Below, piece after piece: positions 52,286 through 61,307 of a stretch of DNA of 64,000 nucleotides (its first letter is position 1; each line of letters begins with the position of its first letter). Origin of the DNA: an uncultured Aquimarina sp. Its GTDB lineage: Bacteria > Bacteroidota > Bacteroidia > Flavobacteriales > Flavobacteriaceae. The position numbers were made by a program, and so were the translations under genes. The notes beneath the pieces were generated by a model. That model did not search any database. It saw only the letters and a program-made list of their open reading frames with translations, and was not told where the DNA came from. The stretch covers positions 31,220 through 95,219 of the forward strand of contig CANMLU010000017.1 in NCBI GenBank assembly GCA_947498815.1, read 5' to 3'.

Positions 52286-54364
52286 ATGAAAACAAGTGTA
52301 TCAACAATAGTACTTGTGCTTTTTATTTGTTTCAGTTGTAAAAACAACAAACAAGAAACTTCTTATAAATATACCAATAGCCTTATTGAAGAAACTAGTC
52401 CATACTTACTTCAACATGCACATAATCCGGTAAATTGGATACCTTGGAGTCAAAACGCTCTGGACCAGGCAGAAAAGGATAATAAGTTAGTACTCATTAG
52501 TGTTGGTTATTCGTCTTGTCATTGGTGTCATGTTATGGAAGAAGAAACATTCGAGGATGAAGCTACGGCTCAGATCATGAATGAGAGTTTTATAAATATT
52601 AAAATTGATAGAGAAGAAAGACCGGATCTGGATCAAGTGTATATGACGGCATTGCAATTGATGACAGGAAGCGGAGGTTGGCCCTTAAATGTAATTACAC
52701 TTCCTAATGGGAAACCTATTTATGCAGGAACATATCATACAAACGAACAATGGCGAGATGTGCTAATCAAAATCACCAAATTATATAACGAAAATCCAGA
52801 AAAGTTAAAGGAGTATGCAGACAAAGTTACTTCTGGAATTCAAAGTATTAATTTGGTAGAACCAGCAAAAGACCATTCTTTATTGACGCAAGAGCTTCTT
52901 GAAAAAAGTATTGAAAACTGGAAAACTAATTGGGATTTAGAATGGGGAGGAGATCTTGGAAATCAAAAGTTTGTAATCCCTCATAATCTTAATTTTTTAA
53001 TAGATTATGCCAAGTTAGAAAACAATGATGAGGTATTAGAGTATGTTGAAAATACTCTGGACAAAATAGCATTAGGTGGCTTATATGACCATGTGGGGGG
53101 AGGCTTTTTCAGATATAGTACGGATAAGTATTGGAGAGTTCCCCATTTTGAAAAAATGTTATATACCAATGCACAGTTAATAAGCTTGTATTCTAAAGCT
53201 TATAAAATTTTCAAAAAACCGATGTATAAAGAAGTGGTTTTTGAGACGATTAGTTTTTTAAAAAGAGAGATGAAAGGTCCCAAAGGAGGTTATTATGCTG
53301 CGATTGATGCAGATAGTGAAGGTGAAGAGGGTAAATATTATTTATGGAATAAACAAGAATTGAAATCAATTTTAGACGAAGATCACGATCTTTTTTCTAA
53401 GTATTATAATGTAGACCAGCAATACATTTTGGAAACAAATAATTATGCACTACATAAATCAAAAAATGATAGCATTTTTATAATGCAACAAAGGATTTCA
53501 CTTGATGATTTAAAGTTAGTAAAGAAAAAATGGAAAAAACTTCTACTAGAAGCTAGACAGGAAAGAATTAGACCTAGAATTGATGATAAGATTATAACTT
53601 CATGGAATGCGATACTAATTAAAGGCTTTGTGGATGCATATACATCGTTTGGAAAAGAAGAATTTCTTAATGAGGCTATTGCAATTTCAGATTTTCTTCA
53701 GAAGAATAATATGCAGGGAGTATCTTTACAACATTCGTATAAAAAAGGGAATAAATGGATAGATGGGTTTCTTGAAGATTATGCATTTTTAACCGAAGCT
53801 TACCTCAAACTGTATAGTACAACCATGGACGATACGTATTTAAATTTTGCCAAAAGTTTAAATAAAACAGTAGGTACATCATTTGAAGATACTTCTTCAG
53901 AAATGTTTCTGTATACTAAGGGAGAAAAACTTATTTCAAAAATACTTAAAGTAGATGATGGAGTGTTACCTTCTCCAAATTCTGTTGTAGCACATAATCT
54001 TTATCGTTTAGGACATTTATATTATGATAAAGAGTCATTAAGTAAATCCAAAAATATGTTGTCTTCTATGGTAACCCAAATAGAAGACAACGCTGGTAGC
54101 TATTCTAATTGGGATTTGTTGTTATTAAATTCGGTATATCCATTTTACGAGGTAGCAATAGTGGGAAAAGATGCAGGAGAGATGATAAAAGATTTTAATA
54201 CAAAGTACATACCTAATGTTCTTATTGTAGGCTCTAAGACCAAAAATGACATTCCTCTTGTTAAAAACAGATTTGTAGATGGAGAAACTTATATCTATGT
54301 ATGTCAGGAAGGAAAGTGTAAACTTCCTGTGAAAACCGTTAATGCCGCTATTGATCTATTGTAG
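52286..54364 (+). CDS. YyaL/DUF255-type protein with N-terminal thioredoxin fold, lipoprotein
   Basis: A signal with lipobox FSC is followed by the DUF255 landmarks [44 protein letters not shown] (CHWC thioredoxin-like motif) and [17 protein letters not shown]-terminal (alpha/alpha)6-barrel part follows, with [17 protein letters not shown] and [15 protein letters not shown]. Relatives include SPATA20 and YyaL, with no proven activity. It begins one base after the GH3 stop and may be co-expressed. Confidence 0.9.
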   Translation: MKTSVSTIVLVLFICFSCKNNKQETSYKYTNSLIEETSPYLLQHAHNPVNWIPWSQNALDQAEKDNKLVLISVGYSSCHWCHVMEEETFEDEATAQIMNESFINIKIDREERPDLDQVYMTALQLMTGSGGWPLNVITLPNGKPIYAGTYHTNEQWRDVLIKITKLYNENPEKLKEYADKVTSGIQSINLVEPAKDHSLLTQELLEKSIENWKTNWDLEWGGDLGNQKFVIPHNLNFLIDYAKLENNDEVLEYVENTLDKIALGGLYDHVGGGFFRYSTDKYWRVPHFEKMLYTNAQLISLYSKAYKIFKKPMYKEVVFETISFLKREMKGPKGGYYAAIDADSEGEEGKYYLWNKQELKSILDEDHDLFSKYYNVDQQYILETNNYALHKSKNDSIFIMQQRISLDDLKLVKKKWKKLLLEARQERIRPRIDDKIITSWNAILIKGFVDAYTSFGKEEFLNEAIAISDFLQKNNMQGVSLQHSYKKGNKWIDGFLEDYAFLTEAYLKLYSTTMDDTYLNFAKSLNKTVGTSFEDTSSEMFLYTKGEKLISKILKVDDGVLPSPNSVVAHNLYRLGHLYYDKESLSKSKNMLSSMVTQIEDNAGSYSNWDLLLLNSVYPFYEVAIVGKDAGEMIKDFNTKYIPNVLIVGSKTKNDIPLVKNRFVDGETYIYVCQEGKCKLPVKTVNAAIDLL

Positions 54365-54668
54365 CACTTATTTAGGGGGAAAAAGTGATAATGTATCAAA
54401 ATTTGATTGGTTTGAGTATGCGGGAGATGATGAAATTTACAAGAAATAAATAGCTGCATTTAATAGAAAAACATCTTGAAAATAGATAAGTTTTCATTCC
54501 TGGTACTTTTTTTAAATAACTCTAATACACTTATATTTTTCTAATGGTTCTAGATGACAAATAATACCTTTAACAAATAATTAGTATTTTTTGTATATTT
54601 AGCTATGACTTGACTAACTATAGTTATAAGGATACTTAAAAAAGAACTATAAATTTAAGATAAGGGAT
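54365..54668. other. 304-bp intergenic region before a small lipoprotein gene
   Basis: No gene seen. The AT-rich part includes TTAGTATTTTTTGTATATTTAG (54581-54602), where a near-consensus promoter for the next gene probably lies. Confidence 0.35.
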
Positions 54669-55100
54669 ATGAAAAAAATAGTTATTTTTTGTTTGGGATT
54701 AGCGTTTTTGGTTTCCTGTAAATTCGGAGAAGATAAAAAAGGAACTAACCAAACGAATGAAAATTTTGCTGCTCCAGAATTGAGAGTTATTACCGGAAAA
54801 GTAGTAGATGATAAAAGAAATAAAGTGGCTCATGCCGCAATAAAGTTATACCTGGATGATAACGATTGTATGAATGCGTATACAGATGTAGATGGTGCAT
54901 TCGAGTTTAAAGTAGATGAATTAAGAATAAAGGATCAAAGTCATTTTGAGGTTGTTTATAAAGGTTACTCAATAAATATGCTTTCTCTAAGGAATTTTAA
55001 AGATGGAAAATCAATCATTCTAAGTAAAAAAGGAAAAGTAGTTCCTGCTGCGGATTATCATGTTTTTTATGAATCCATAAAAAGTTGTGGAAGAAAATAA
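54669..55100 (+). CDS. Small lipoprotein with carboxypeptidase-regulatory-like fold
   Basis: A lipobox (VSC) is followed by an Ig-like prealbumin domain: VITGKVVDDKRNKVAHAAIKLYLDD, then AYTDVDGAFEFKVDEL and FEVVYKGYS. This CarboxypepD_reg-like fold is a common add-on domain in Bacteroidota envelope proteins but stands alone here. Function unknown. Confidence 0.75.
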   Translation: MKKIVIFCLGLAFLVSCKFGEDKKGTNQTNENFAAPELRVITGKVVDDKRNKVAHAAIKLYLDDNDCMNAYTDVDGAFEFKVDELRIKDQSHFEVVYKGYSINMLSLRNFKDGKSIILSKKGKVVPAADYHVFYESIKSCGRK

Positions 55101-55116
55101 ATATAGGATACCATTG

Positions 55117-56160
55117 CTAATCAAAAGTTGAATACATTCCTACTTTAAACTCTCCTTTTGAAGTTGCTACACCTCTATACATACCTCTAGTATTAAACAT
55201 CATGATATAATTGCCGTTTTTATCGACAGAGATAAATCCACCTTTACCATGCATGTCTGATAATTTTTTCAAAGTTTTATTTCCAGATTTTTTTAAAGAG
55301 TAATTCTTGTATTCCATCAAGGCAGAGATATCTCTTGCAATAGTGCCTCTTAAAAAATATTCTCCGTTTCCTGTACACGAAACGGCACATGATTCGTTAT
55401 TTGCATATGTTCCTGCACCAATTATTGGTGAGTCTCCAATTCTACCAAATTTTTTATTCGTGAGTCCACCAGTAGATGTTCCTGCAGCCAGGTTTCCGTA
55501 CTTATCCAAAACGACACATCCAACAGTTCCAAACTTCTTACTATCCAAGATCTCGTCCTTTTCTGCATCCTCATCATCGCTATGGTCTAGTTCGATAGCA
55601 TCTCTTTTTAAGGCTCTTTGATATTGTTTCCAACGATATTCTGAATAGAAATACGAACTATCGGCATATATAGCACCTTTACTTAAACAAAACTCTTGAC
55701 CCCTTTCTCCGTATAAAAAAGCATGCTTCGTGCTATCTTTTACAATTCTAGCACCTTCTATAGGATTTTTCAGGTTTGTAAATCCTGCAACCGCACCAAA
55801 AGTCAAATCTCTTCCGTCCATTATCGAAGCGTCCATTTCCTGAAATCCTTTGTGATTAAATACAGAGCCTCTGCCGGCATTAAAAAGAGGAGAATCCTCT
55901 AATATTTTTATTACCATTTCGGTTGTTTCCATGGCTGTACCACCTTTTTCTAAATGGAATTTACCCGTTTCTAAAGCTAATGACAAAAGAGTTTTGTATT
56001 CTTTTTCTTTTTTCTCGGTTAATTTTTCCTTTTTAATAGTGCCAGCACCACCATGAATTACGATGGTATATGTGTTTGTTGTGCTTGTATTGGTTTTGGT
56101 GGTGTCTTTCATGGTAATAGTTAATACTATTAGTAGCGTTATAATTAATGATTTTATCAT
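55117..56160 (-). CDS. Isoaspartyl peptidase / type 2 asparaginase, exported
   Basis: An Ntn-hydrolase of the plant-type asparaginase family. IVIHGGAGTIKKE opens the alpha chain, and the self-cleavage site with the Thr nucleophile lies in KKFGTVGCVVLDKYGNLAAGTSTGG. Substrate residues follow in RIGDSPIIGAGTYAN and CTGNGEYFLR. An N-terminal hydrophobic helix (SLIITLLIVLTITM) suggests export. The enzyme cleaves beta-aspartyl dipeptides and asparagine. It is the last gene of the four-gene minus operon, one base after the ABC-like gene. Confidence 0.88.
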   Translation of the reverse strand: MIKSLIITLLIVLTITMKDTTKTNTSTTNTYTIVIHGGAGTIKKEKLTEKKEKEYKTLLSLALETGKFHLEKGGTAMETTEMVIKILEDSPLFNAGRGSVFNHKGFQEMDASIMDGRDLTFGAVAGFTNLKNPIEGARIVKDSTKHAFLYGERGQEFCLSKGAIYADSSYFYSEYRWKQYQRALKRDAIELDHSDDEDAEKDEILDSKKFGTVGCVVLDKYGNLAAGTSTGGLTNKKFGRIGDSPIIGAGTYANNESCAVSCTGNGEYFLRGTIARDISALMEYKNYSLKKSGNKTLKKLSDMHGKGGFISVDKNGNYIMMFNTRGMYRGVATSKGEFKVGMYSTFD

Positions 56161-56161
56161 T

Positions 56162-57775
56162 TTAATTATGGATTAATAATTTTATTATGGTGGCATCATT
56201 CATTTTTAAAGCTTCCAAAAACCCTTTCTCATTATAGGATTCTAAAATAGGAAACGAGCCTACTACCAGTATCTTTTTTCTAAGTAAAATTGCTCTTACT
56301 AAACACAAAAGTTCATACTGCCCCGCAGATAAAAGAGAACCGTTTTCGCCTATTTTATTATCTAGTTCCAAAGCTGTTAAATCATCAAAAAATGATTGGA
56401 TTTTAAAAAATACTCTACCAACATTTTCTTTTATTTTGTCAGACCTATATTCTGTAATTGCCTCATATACACTTCGACCTACCAAAGGGATTTCCTTCGA
56501 ACCAAATGAAATATTGTCACGTAAAGATTTTGGAGAAAATTTCTTTATGTCTGTACCATTTATTTTAATGGCTCCTTTGTAATTGTGATCAAGTCCCGAC
56601 ATTGACGAAATTAAATCAAATACTTCCACACCGTTTGGTAGCCGGAGGGAGTTATAGTCCATTTTTTTCGAAATGAAATCAATGGTATCAAATTCTTTAA
56701 ATTTAAGTTCTTCAAATACTATCCTCGGATTATTAACACTTAATTCTTCACCGTGAGTAATGTTTTCGCTTTCTATTTCAATAATATTATTAAGTTTTTG
56801 TAATGAAATATGGCCAAGTTTATACACTCTTTCTAAAGAGAACAATCTTCGAATTACTGGTAATACGGTAATGTACAATAGGATGAAACTAATTAATGTA
56901 CCCCCGGCATGTCCCACTGTTTTTGCCTTGTCAATATCTAGATAAAAAAGATACAAAACGACACATAATATGGCGTATTGAACAAAAAAAACAAATCCTC
57001 GAGTTATGATGGACCATTTATTAAACTTGAAAGCAGATTTCATGACTCCAGTTGATCTTTTCATATATTTTTTAAGTTCGGTTTGCTGTTTGTTAAACAG
57101 AACTATACTTATAATACTATGCAATGTTCTGCTTACCAAAGACAATTGCCCCGAAGTTTTATTTCTTTTTTGAAACGAATGGTATTCAACTTTTTTATTC
57201 AAAAAGCGTATGGTTATATAGAAAATAATGGATAATAATATAATGGCTATTGTACCTTTATTATTCAATGTGTATAACCAGAATAATGCAAATACCATCA
57301 TGATACTATCAACAATAGCACTAATAGTTCCTTTTAAATACAATCCTTTTAAACTATTGATGTCCCCAGAGTATCGCAACAAATATTTACCGGTTCCTTT
57401 TTCTTTATACACCGAGTTGTGGATTTGTAATTGATGATTAAATAAATAATCTTTTACTCTTTTGATAAATATTTCACCTTCATTTCTTAAGAGATATTCA
57501 TAAAGGAAATAGAAAAAATATCGCACGACTATTAAAATAAAAAAAACAAGCAAAAATTTTGGTACGGTATCCCAAATATTTGAAGGAATGATACCCAGTA
57601 GTTTCATTCGATACGCCTCAAAATCAAATACCAGCTGATAGTATTTACCTACACTTACAGGTATTATAATTGTAAATATGTTGGAAATCATCCCTAAAAG
57701 AATAATCCAGATGGTTCTGGATTTTCTTTGTAGTATAAACTGCTTAATTAAACCTATGTTTGGGTCAAAAATCAT
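56162..57775 (-). CDS. ABC-like membrane protein with degenerate ATPase domain
   Basis: Residues ~1-330 are a six-helix exporter-type membrane domain. The C-terminal ~200 residues align with an ABC ATPase but have lost key residues. The Walker A site (around YNSLRLPNGVEVFDLI) has no GKS/T, and the Walker B region reads ILVVGSFPIL without the Asp-Glu pair. The signature loop is still LSAGQ, and IKLLIHN keeps a switch-like His. ATP hydrolysis by this chain alone is therefore unlikely. It overlaps the P-loop gene by 4 nt, so the two are made together. It might pair with another ABC half, or have become a receptor-like or ATP-independent protein. Confidence 0.8.
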   Translation of the reverse strand: MIFDPNIGLIKQFILQRKSRTIWIILLGMISNIFTIIIPVSVGKYYQLVFDFEAYRMKLLGIIPSNIWDTVPKFLLVFFILIVVRYFFYFLYEYLLRNEGEIFIKRVKDYLFNHQLQIHNSVYKEKGTGKYLLRYSGDINSLKGLYLKGTISAIVDSIMMVFALFWLYTLNNKGTIAIILLSIIFYITIRFLNKKVEYHSFQKRNKTSGQLSLVSRTLHSIISIVLFNKQQTELKKYMKRSTGVMKSAFKFNKWSIITRGFVFFVQYAILCVVLYLFYLDIDKAKTVGHAGGTLISFILLYITVLPVIRRLFSLERVYKLGHISLQKLNNIIEIESENITHGEELSVNNPRIVFEELKFKEFDTIDFISKKMDYNSLRLPNGVEVFDLISSMSGLDHNYKGAIKINGTDIKKFSPKSLRDNISFGSKEIPLVGRSVYEAITEYRSDKIKENVGRVFFKIQSFFDDLTALELDNKIGENGSLLSAGQYELLCLVRAILLRKKILVVGSFPILESYNEKGFLEALKMNDATIIKLLIHN

Positions 57776-58818
57776 ACTGCATTCATTATATACTTAACTT
57801 TTGGGAAGACCTCACCAAAGGTTATTTTATTAGTATAATCATCTAATGTAAAAATAGGGATTTTTGTTGCGTTCTTAATTTCTTTCACCATTAAAGGACT
57901 CGCTGTACATAAACCACTAATCAACATTGGTTTATGATTTACTTTAGATAGTATTTCAATTCCATTATTAACCGACAAGCTATCTGCACAAGAAAGGAGT
58001 ACCCCATCAATTAGATCCATAAAAGGTTTATGGTTGATTAAAGCTTTAGTTTCTCGTTGCAATAGTCCATCTGCAATTTCAATAATGACAACATCAGGTT
58101 GAATTCTTCCTACACGATGTAGAAGTGTCTCAAGAATATCTAGTATTTCATCTGTTTCAAACAAAAATGTAGATGGATATCCACAATATGAAAAATCTAC
58201 GGCAGTTCGAGCGCCACAATCCCTCACAATACTGCAATCTTTTGCAAAAACTGTTCCCGTTAGTTTTATAAAGGCCACCTTTTTTTTCTGCATCATGAAC
58301 CCCCTGGATAAAAATGCAGCTGTGGTAGTTTTTCCGCTATCCATACTGGCACCTACAGAAAGATACATTTCATAGGATCTTTCTTTAATAGGATTGAATG
58401 ATACACGTTCTATGTCATTATATATTGTATTTATAACGGTATCATCCTCGTTTACAGCATAACCAACAAGTTTTACTTCTGTAGCGCCGATATCATCCAA
58501 TTTGGCATGCATACTTTCTAAAACACCTACTACGCCACCTTGTCCCAGAATTTGATATTTATTATGATATTGTTTGGGTAGATAACCTTCAAATTGGGCA
58601 GATGCATAACGGGCGCCAAAGGTAGCGAGAATCTTATCTCCAGGAAAGATATAAGTATTATTACCATTCTCACCCTGGATAGCGCTATGTTTACCCATGG
58701 TCAGTACTTGAAAGATGGCTACATCTCCTGCCTTTGGTATATAGGTTTTACGAATTTTTCGGTTGATTTTATAATTATCAACACTTTTTGTTATTATACT
58801 TTTCTTTATTGTCTTCAT
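57772..58818 (-). CDS. P-loop NTPase with N-terminal beta domain (DUF1611-like)
   Basis: The N-terminal ~130 residues hold a beta-rich domain (GDVAIFQVLTMGKHSAIQG, FPGDKILATFGARYASAQFEGYLP). The C-terminal half is a P-loop domain with the Walker A motif VGASMDSGKTTTAAFL, and VVIIEIADGLLQRET resembling a Walker B/switch region. This layout is similar to the DUF1611 family and to small GTPase or dethiobiotin-synthetase-like proteins. The exact substrate is unknown. Together with the next gene, lacking its own ATPase site, it may supply energy or a signal, but that is inference. Confidence 0.68.
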   Translation of the reverse strand: MKTIKKSIITKSVDNYKINRKIRKTYIPKAGDVAIFQVLTMGKHSAIQGENGNNTYIFPGDKILATFGARYASAQFEGYLPKQYHNKYQILGQGGVVGVLESMHAKLDDIGATEVKLVGYAVNEDDTVINTIYNDIERVSFNPIKERSYEMYLSVGASMDSGKTTTAAFLSRGFMMQKKKVAFIKLTGTVFAKDCSIVRDCGARTAVDFSYCGYPSTFLFETDEILDILETLLHRVGRIQPDVVIIEIADGLLQRETKALINHKPFMDLIDGVLLSCADSLSVNNGIEILSKVNHKPMLISGLCTASPLMVKEIKNATKIPIFTLDDYTNKITFGEVFPKVKYIMNAV

Positions 58819-58830
58819 ATTTAAGTTGTT

Positions 58831-59601
58831 TTAAAGTTTGTAAATGCAAGAAATTCCAAAAACAGAAAAATCATAAAAGGATCTGCGAATAGAATTTGAG
58901 TTTGGGTTAAGGCTATTAATGTCTCGACCTCCCAAAAAGTCCGAGTTGAACTCTTTTTGTTTTTGATAGTATATAGAGACATTGAAATTATCAGTAGGAT
59001 AAAGTTTAATTCCTGCTTTTATTCTATAGGCATGCAGTCCATTTGGTGATTTTAACTTTGTAGCTTCGCCATCTGGGCTATAATATTGTAACAACCTACC
59101 ATTGGAGTACCAATAGAGTTTTTGGCTTGCAAAAGGACGTAATTTCCATGGTAGTTTGGTATTTCTATAGTACAAATCCAATCTGTAATAGTATCGCTGT
59201 TGAAATTTGGAGCGTTGTGTGAAATGATGCTCTGCTGTAATAGAATTTTTCATTCTAAAACGTTTACCCAATCTTGTACTTAATTTAAGATCTGTAGATA
59301 CTCTATGATATAAAAGTTGATTTCCTTTAACACCATCCAAAGAGAACGTTGGCGAGTAGTGAACAAGAATATCCCATTTTTTGCTTAATTTATAAGTGAT
59401 TCCCAAATCAGGTTGTATAAAATTTAATCGAGTATCTTCTAAACTATAAGAGTGCAACTGGTAGTAACTTGCGCTAAATTTTTTATTAATCTTTTTGGTA
59501 ACGCCCAATGTTGTCCAAAGCATAGTGTTTTCGGTTTCCCTTATTTGAGCGTTAAGTACCATGCCCAAAAGCAGACATATTATTAATGTTATTTTTTTCA
59601 T
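58831..59601 (-). CDS. DUF2490-like outer-membrane barrel protein
   Basis: A signal peptide (ends LNAQ) precedes ~235 residues of beta strands: TENTMLWTTLGVTKKINKKFSASYYQ and GRDINSLNPNSNSIRRSFYDFSV match DUF2490. First gene of the minus operon with the P-loop, ABC-like and isoaspartyl-peptidase genes. It probably forms a channel or receptor in the outer membrane. Confidence 0.78.
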   Translation of the reverse strand: MKKITLIICLLLGMVLNAQIRETENTMLWTTLGVTKKINKKFSASYYQLHSYSLEDTRLNFIQPDLGITYKLSKKWDILVHYSPTFSLDGVKGNQLLYHRVSTDLKLSTRLGKRFRMKNSITAEHHFTQRSKFQQRYYYRLDLYYRNTKLPWKLRPFASQKLYWYSNGRLLQYYSPDGEATKLKSPNGLHAYRIKAGIKLYPTDNFNVSIYYQKQKEFNSDFLGGRDINSLNPNSNSIRRSFYDFSVFGISCIYKL

Positions 59602-60107
59602 TAAATGTTTTTTGTTTTCAAACCAAACTTTGGTTATTAATTATGATTATTCTTTTGCAATATGTTTAGATAACAGCTTAACAAAATAATACCCTAACCT
59701 AATTTTGATTTTTTTTGATTTTTTCGATCAATTACCTCTTTGTGTACTGTTTGGTTATACTTCCTGAGAGGCGATATAATATTGTTAATGAATATTTTAG
59801 CTAATTATAGGAGGTAGTGCAAAAGATGTATTCTGAAAATGAGGTTTTATTCAAAAAAAATACTGAAATGCTTAGCGGAACTATATATATTATTTTGACC
59901 TTGGTAATTTGAGAGGTGTGCATTTTTGACTTAATAAGATCTTGTATATAGATAAGAATGACTTTGAACAAAAAGACCGAAAATCAATAGCAACCAAAAA
60001 CGGAAATATATTTTAAGTCTATCTTGGTTGGATAGAATGTTATTAAACTTGAAGAATACTTTGTATTTTCTTGAAGGAATTCTTTAAAACTGATAAAATA
60101 GGAATAA
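59602..60107. other. 506-bp gene-poor region upstream of the DUF2490 operon
   Basis: AT-rich, with no convincing long frame. A 28-codon frame at 59826-59912 (MYSENEV...) follows a GGAGG run at 59811-59815; see findings. The minus operon promoter should lie at the left edge, near 59602-59700. Confidence 0.45.
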
Positions 60108-60130
60108 CAAACCGTAGTAAGTACGGTTTG
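60108..60130 (-). terminator. Terminator of the tRNA operon
   Basis: CAAACCGTA (60108-60116) and TACGGTTTG (60122-60130) form a perfect 9-bp stem with a 5-nt loop, about 45 nt past the tRNA-Leu gene on its strand. A T-rich stretch follows. Confidence 0.7.
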
Positions 60131-60175
60131 ATCGATGTAAAATACTTGTGCAATAACGCAAAAGTTTTAATGAAG

Positions 60176-60259
60176 TGCCCAGAGCGGGAGTCGAACCCGC
60201 ACGCCCTAATGGACACATGGCCCTCAACCATGCCTGTCTACCAATTCCAGCACCTGGGC
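60176..60259 (-). tRNA. tRNA-Leu (GAG)
   Basis: The minus strand gives a class II tRNA: acceptor GCCCAGG, D-arm with GGAATTGGTAGAC, anticodon loop TTGAGGG (anticodon GAG), a long variable arm, the T-arm GCGGGTTCGACTCCCGC, and TCTGGGC plus A at the end. CCA is not encoded. Confidence 0.93.
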
Positions 60260-60325
60260 AAAATTAATGGTGCATAAGATACCATAAAACTAAAAAAGTA
60301 TCGCAGAATATACGATACTTTTTTG

Positions 60326-60398
60326 TGACCGGGCTGGGGCTCGAACCCAGGACCCTCTCCTTAAAAGGGAGATGCTCTACCAACTGAGCTACCAGGTC
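60326..60398 (-). tRNA. tRNA-Lys (TTT), downstream copy
   Basis: The minus strand reads GACCTGGTAGCTCAGTTGG, an anticodon loop CTTTTAA (anticodon TTT) and the T-arm CTGGGTTCGAGCCCCAG. CCA is not encoded. Pair 5-68 of the acceptor stem is a U-C mismatch, as in the other copy. Confidence 0.93.
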
Positions 60399-60468
60399 AT
60401 TGATAATTTTTTATCAAAGTATTTTAAAAGAACTTAATAAATAATCGTAACAATTATTTATTGATTTG

Positions 60469-60484
60469 TGACCGGGCTGGGGCT
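60469..60484 (-). pseudogene. tRNA-Lys remnant
   Basis: TGACCGGGCTGGGGCT is identical to the + strand 3' end of the two tRNA-Lys genes, but the rest is replaced by an unrelated repeat right after it. It is the third, broken member of a tandem tRNA-Lys array. Confidence 0.8.
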
Positions 60485-60511
60485 TCCTTCGACTTTGCTC
60501 AGGACAGGCTT
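60485..60511. repeat. REP-like intergenic sequence joined to the tRNA-Lys remnant
   Basis: The string CCTTCGACTTTGCTCAGGAC and following CAGGCTT is a short element often seen in Bacteroidota intergenic regions. It starts exactly where the tRNA remnant ends. Confidence 0.6.
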
Positions 60512-60581
60512 CTAGCCATAATCACTTAATCAATCAATTAAATAAATAATAAGTAAACTTAATCATTATTCATTCATTTGT

Positions 60582-60654
60582 GACCGGGCTGGGGCTCGAA
60601 CCCAGGACCCTCTCCTTAAAAGGGAGATGCTCTACCAACTGAGCTACCAGGTCA
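60582..60654 (-). tRNA. tRNA-Lys (TTT), promoter-proximal copy
   Basis: Identical over its full length to the copy at 60326-60398. It is the first tRNA after the promoter at 60681-60710. Confidence 0.93.
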
Positions 60655-60680
60655 TGCATTTTTTTCCTTCAATGCGGGTG

Positions 60681-60710
60681 CAAATATACTATCATTAATT
60701 TATTTTTCAA
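60681..60710 (-). promoter_or_regulatory. Consensus promoter of the tRNA operon
   Basis: On the minus strand, TTG (60708-60710), 19 nt, then TATATTTG (60681-60688). Transcription would start near 60674, 20 nt before the first tRNA-Lys. Confidence 0.75.
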
Positions 60711-60772
60711 GAAGAAATTGATATAAATTTGCGTTTTGTTTAAAATGATATTTCTTTTGAGCAATATCTACC

Positions 60773-60780
60773 TAATTTTG
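60773..60780 (+). promoter_or_regulatory. Possible -7 promoter box of aroK
   Basis: TAATTTTG ends only 5 nt before the aroK ATG. If used, the mRNA would be leaderless. TAAATTTG at 60724-60731 is an alternative with a normal leader; neither has a TTG at -33. Confidence 0.3.
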
Positions 60781-60785
60781 GAAGT

Positions 60786-61307
60786 ATGAATATAGTTTTG
60801 ATTGGATATATGGGAAGTGGAAAATCCCTGGTTGGCAAGCACTTGGCAAATAAAATGAAATTAGAGTATCTGGATTTGGATGATTACATCGAAAATCAAG
60901 AAAAAAAAACTATTTCAAAAATTTTTGAAGATCAAGGAGAAATATATTTTAGAAAAAAGGAATCTATATATCTAAAAGAAGTTTTGGATACTTTTAATAA
61001 CACTATTATTTCATTAGGAGGAGGTACACCATGTTTTGCGGGTAATTTGGAAACTATAAAACAAAAAGAGAATACTACAAGCATATACTTGCAAACATCT
61101 CTTAAAGAATTAACAGAAAGACTATTTAAAGAACGAAGTAAAAGACCAATAATAGCACATCTTACTACCCAGGAAGAACTCAAAGATTTTATTCGAAAGC
61201 ATATTTTTGAGCGATCATTCTATTATAATCAAACCGATAACAAAGTAATTACTGATCAAAAGAATGCGGATCAGATAACAGAAGAAATAATCTCTTTATT
61301 ATTTTAA
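60786..61307 (+). CDS. aroK: Shikimate kinase
   Basis: Phosphorylates shikimate in the path to chorismate. Walker A is IGYMGSGKSLVGKHLA, the shikimate-binding part is LDLDDYIENQ and LGGGTPCF, and the lid has RSKRPIIA. 173 residues is standard. It is convergent with the phosphoribosyltransferase gene, overlapping it by 9 bp at the 3' ends. Confidence 0.94.
   Translation: MNIVLIGYMGSGKSLVGKHLANKMKLEYLDLDDYIENQEKKTISKIFEDQGEIYFRKKESIYLKEVLDTFNNTIISLGGGTPCFAGNLETIKQKENTTSIYLQTSLKELTERLFKERSKRPIIAHLTTQEELKDFIRKHIFERSFYYNQTDNKVITDQKNADQITEEIISLLF

Noticed and set aside
55117-59601. Lanthipeptide- or C39-type peptide export cluster
   Set aside because: No C39 protease, no precursor peptide and no modifying enzyme is visible; the ABC-like protein lacks a peptidase domain.
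60108-60130. Operator for the tRNA region
   Set aside because: Its position past tRNA-Leu and T-rich tail on the minus strand fit a terminator better.
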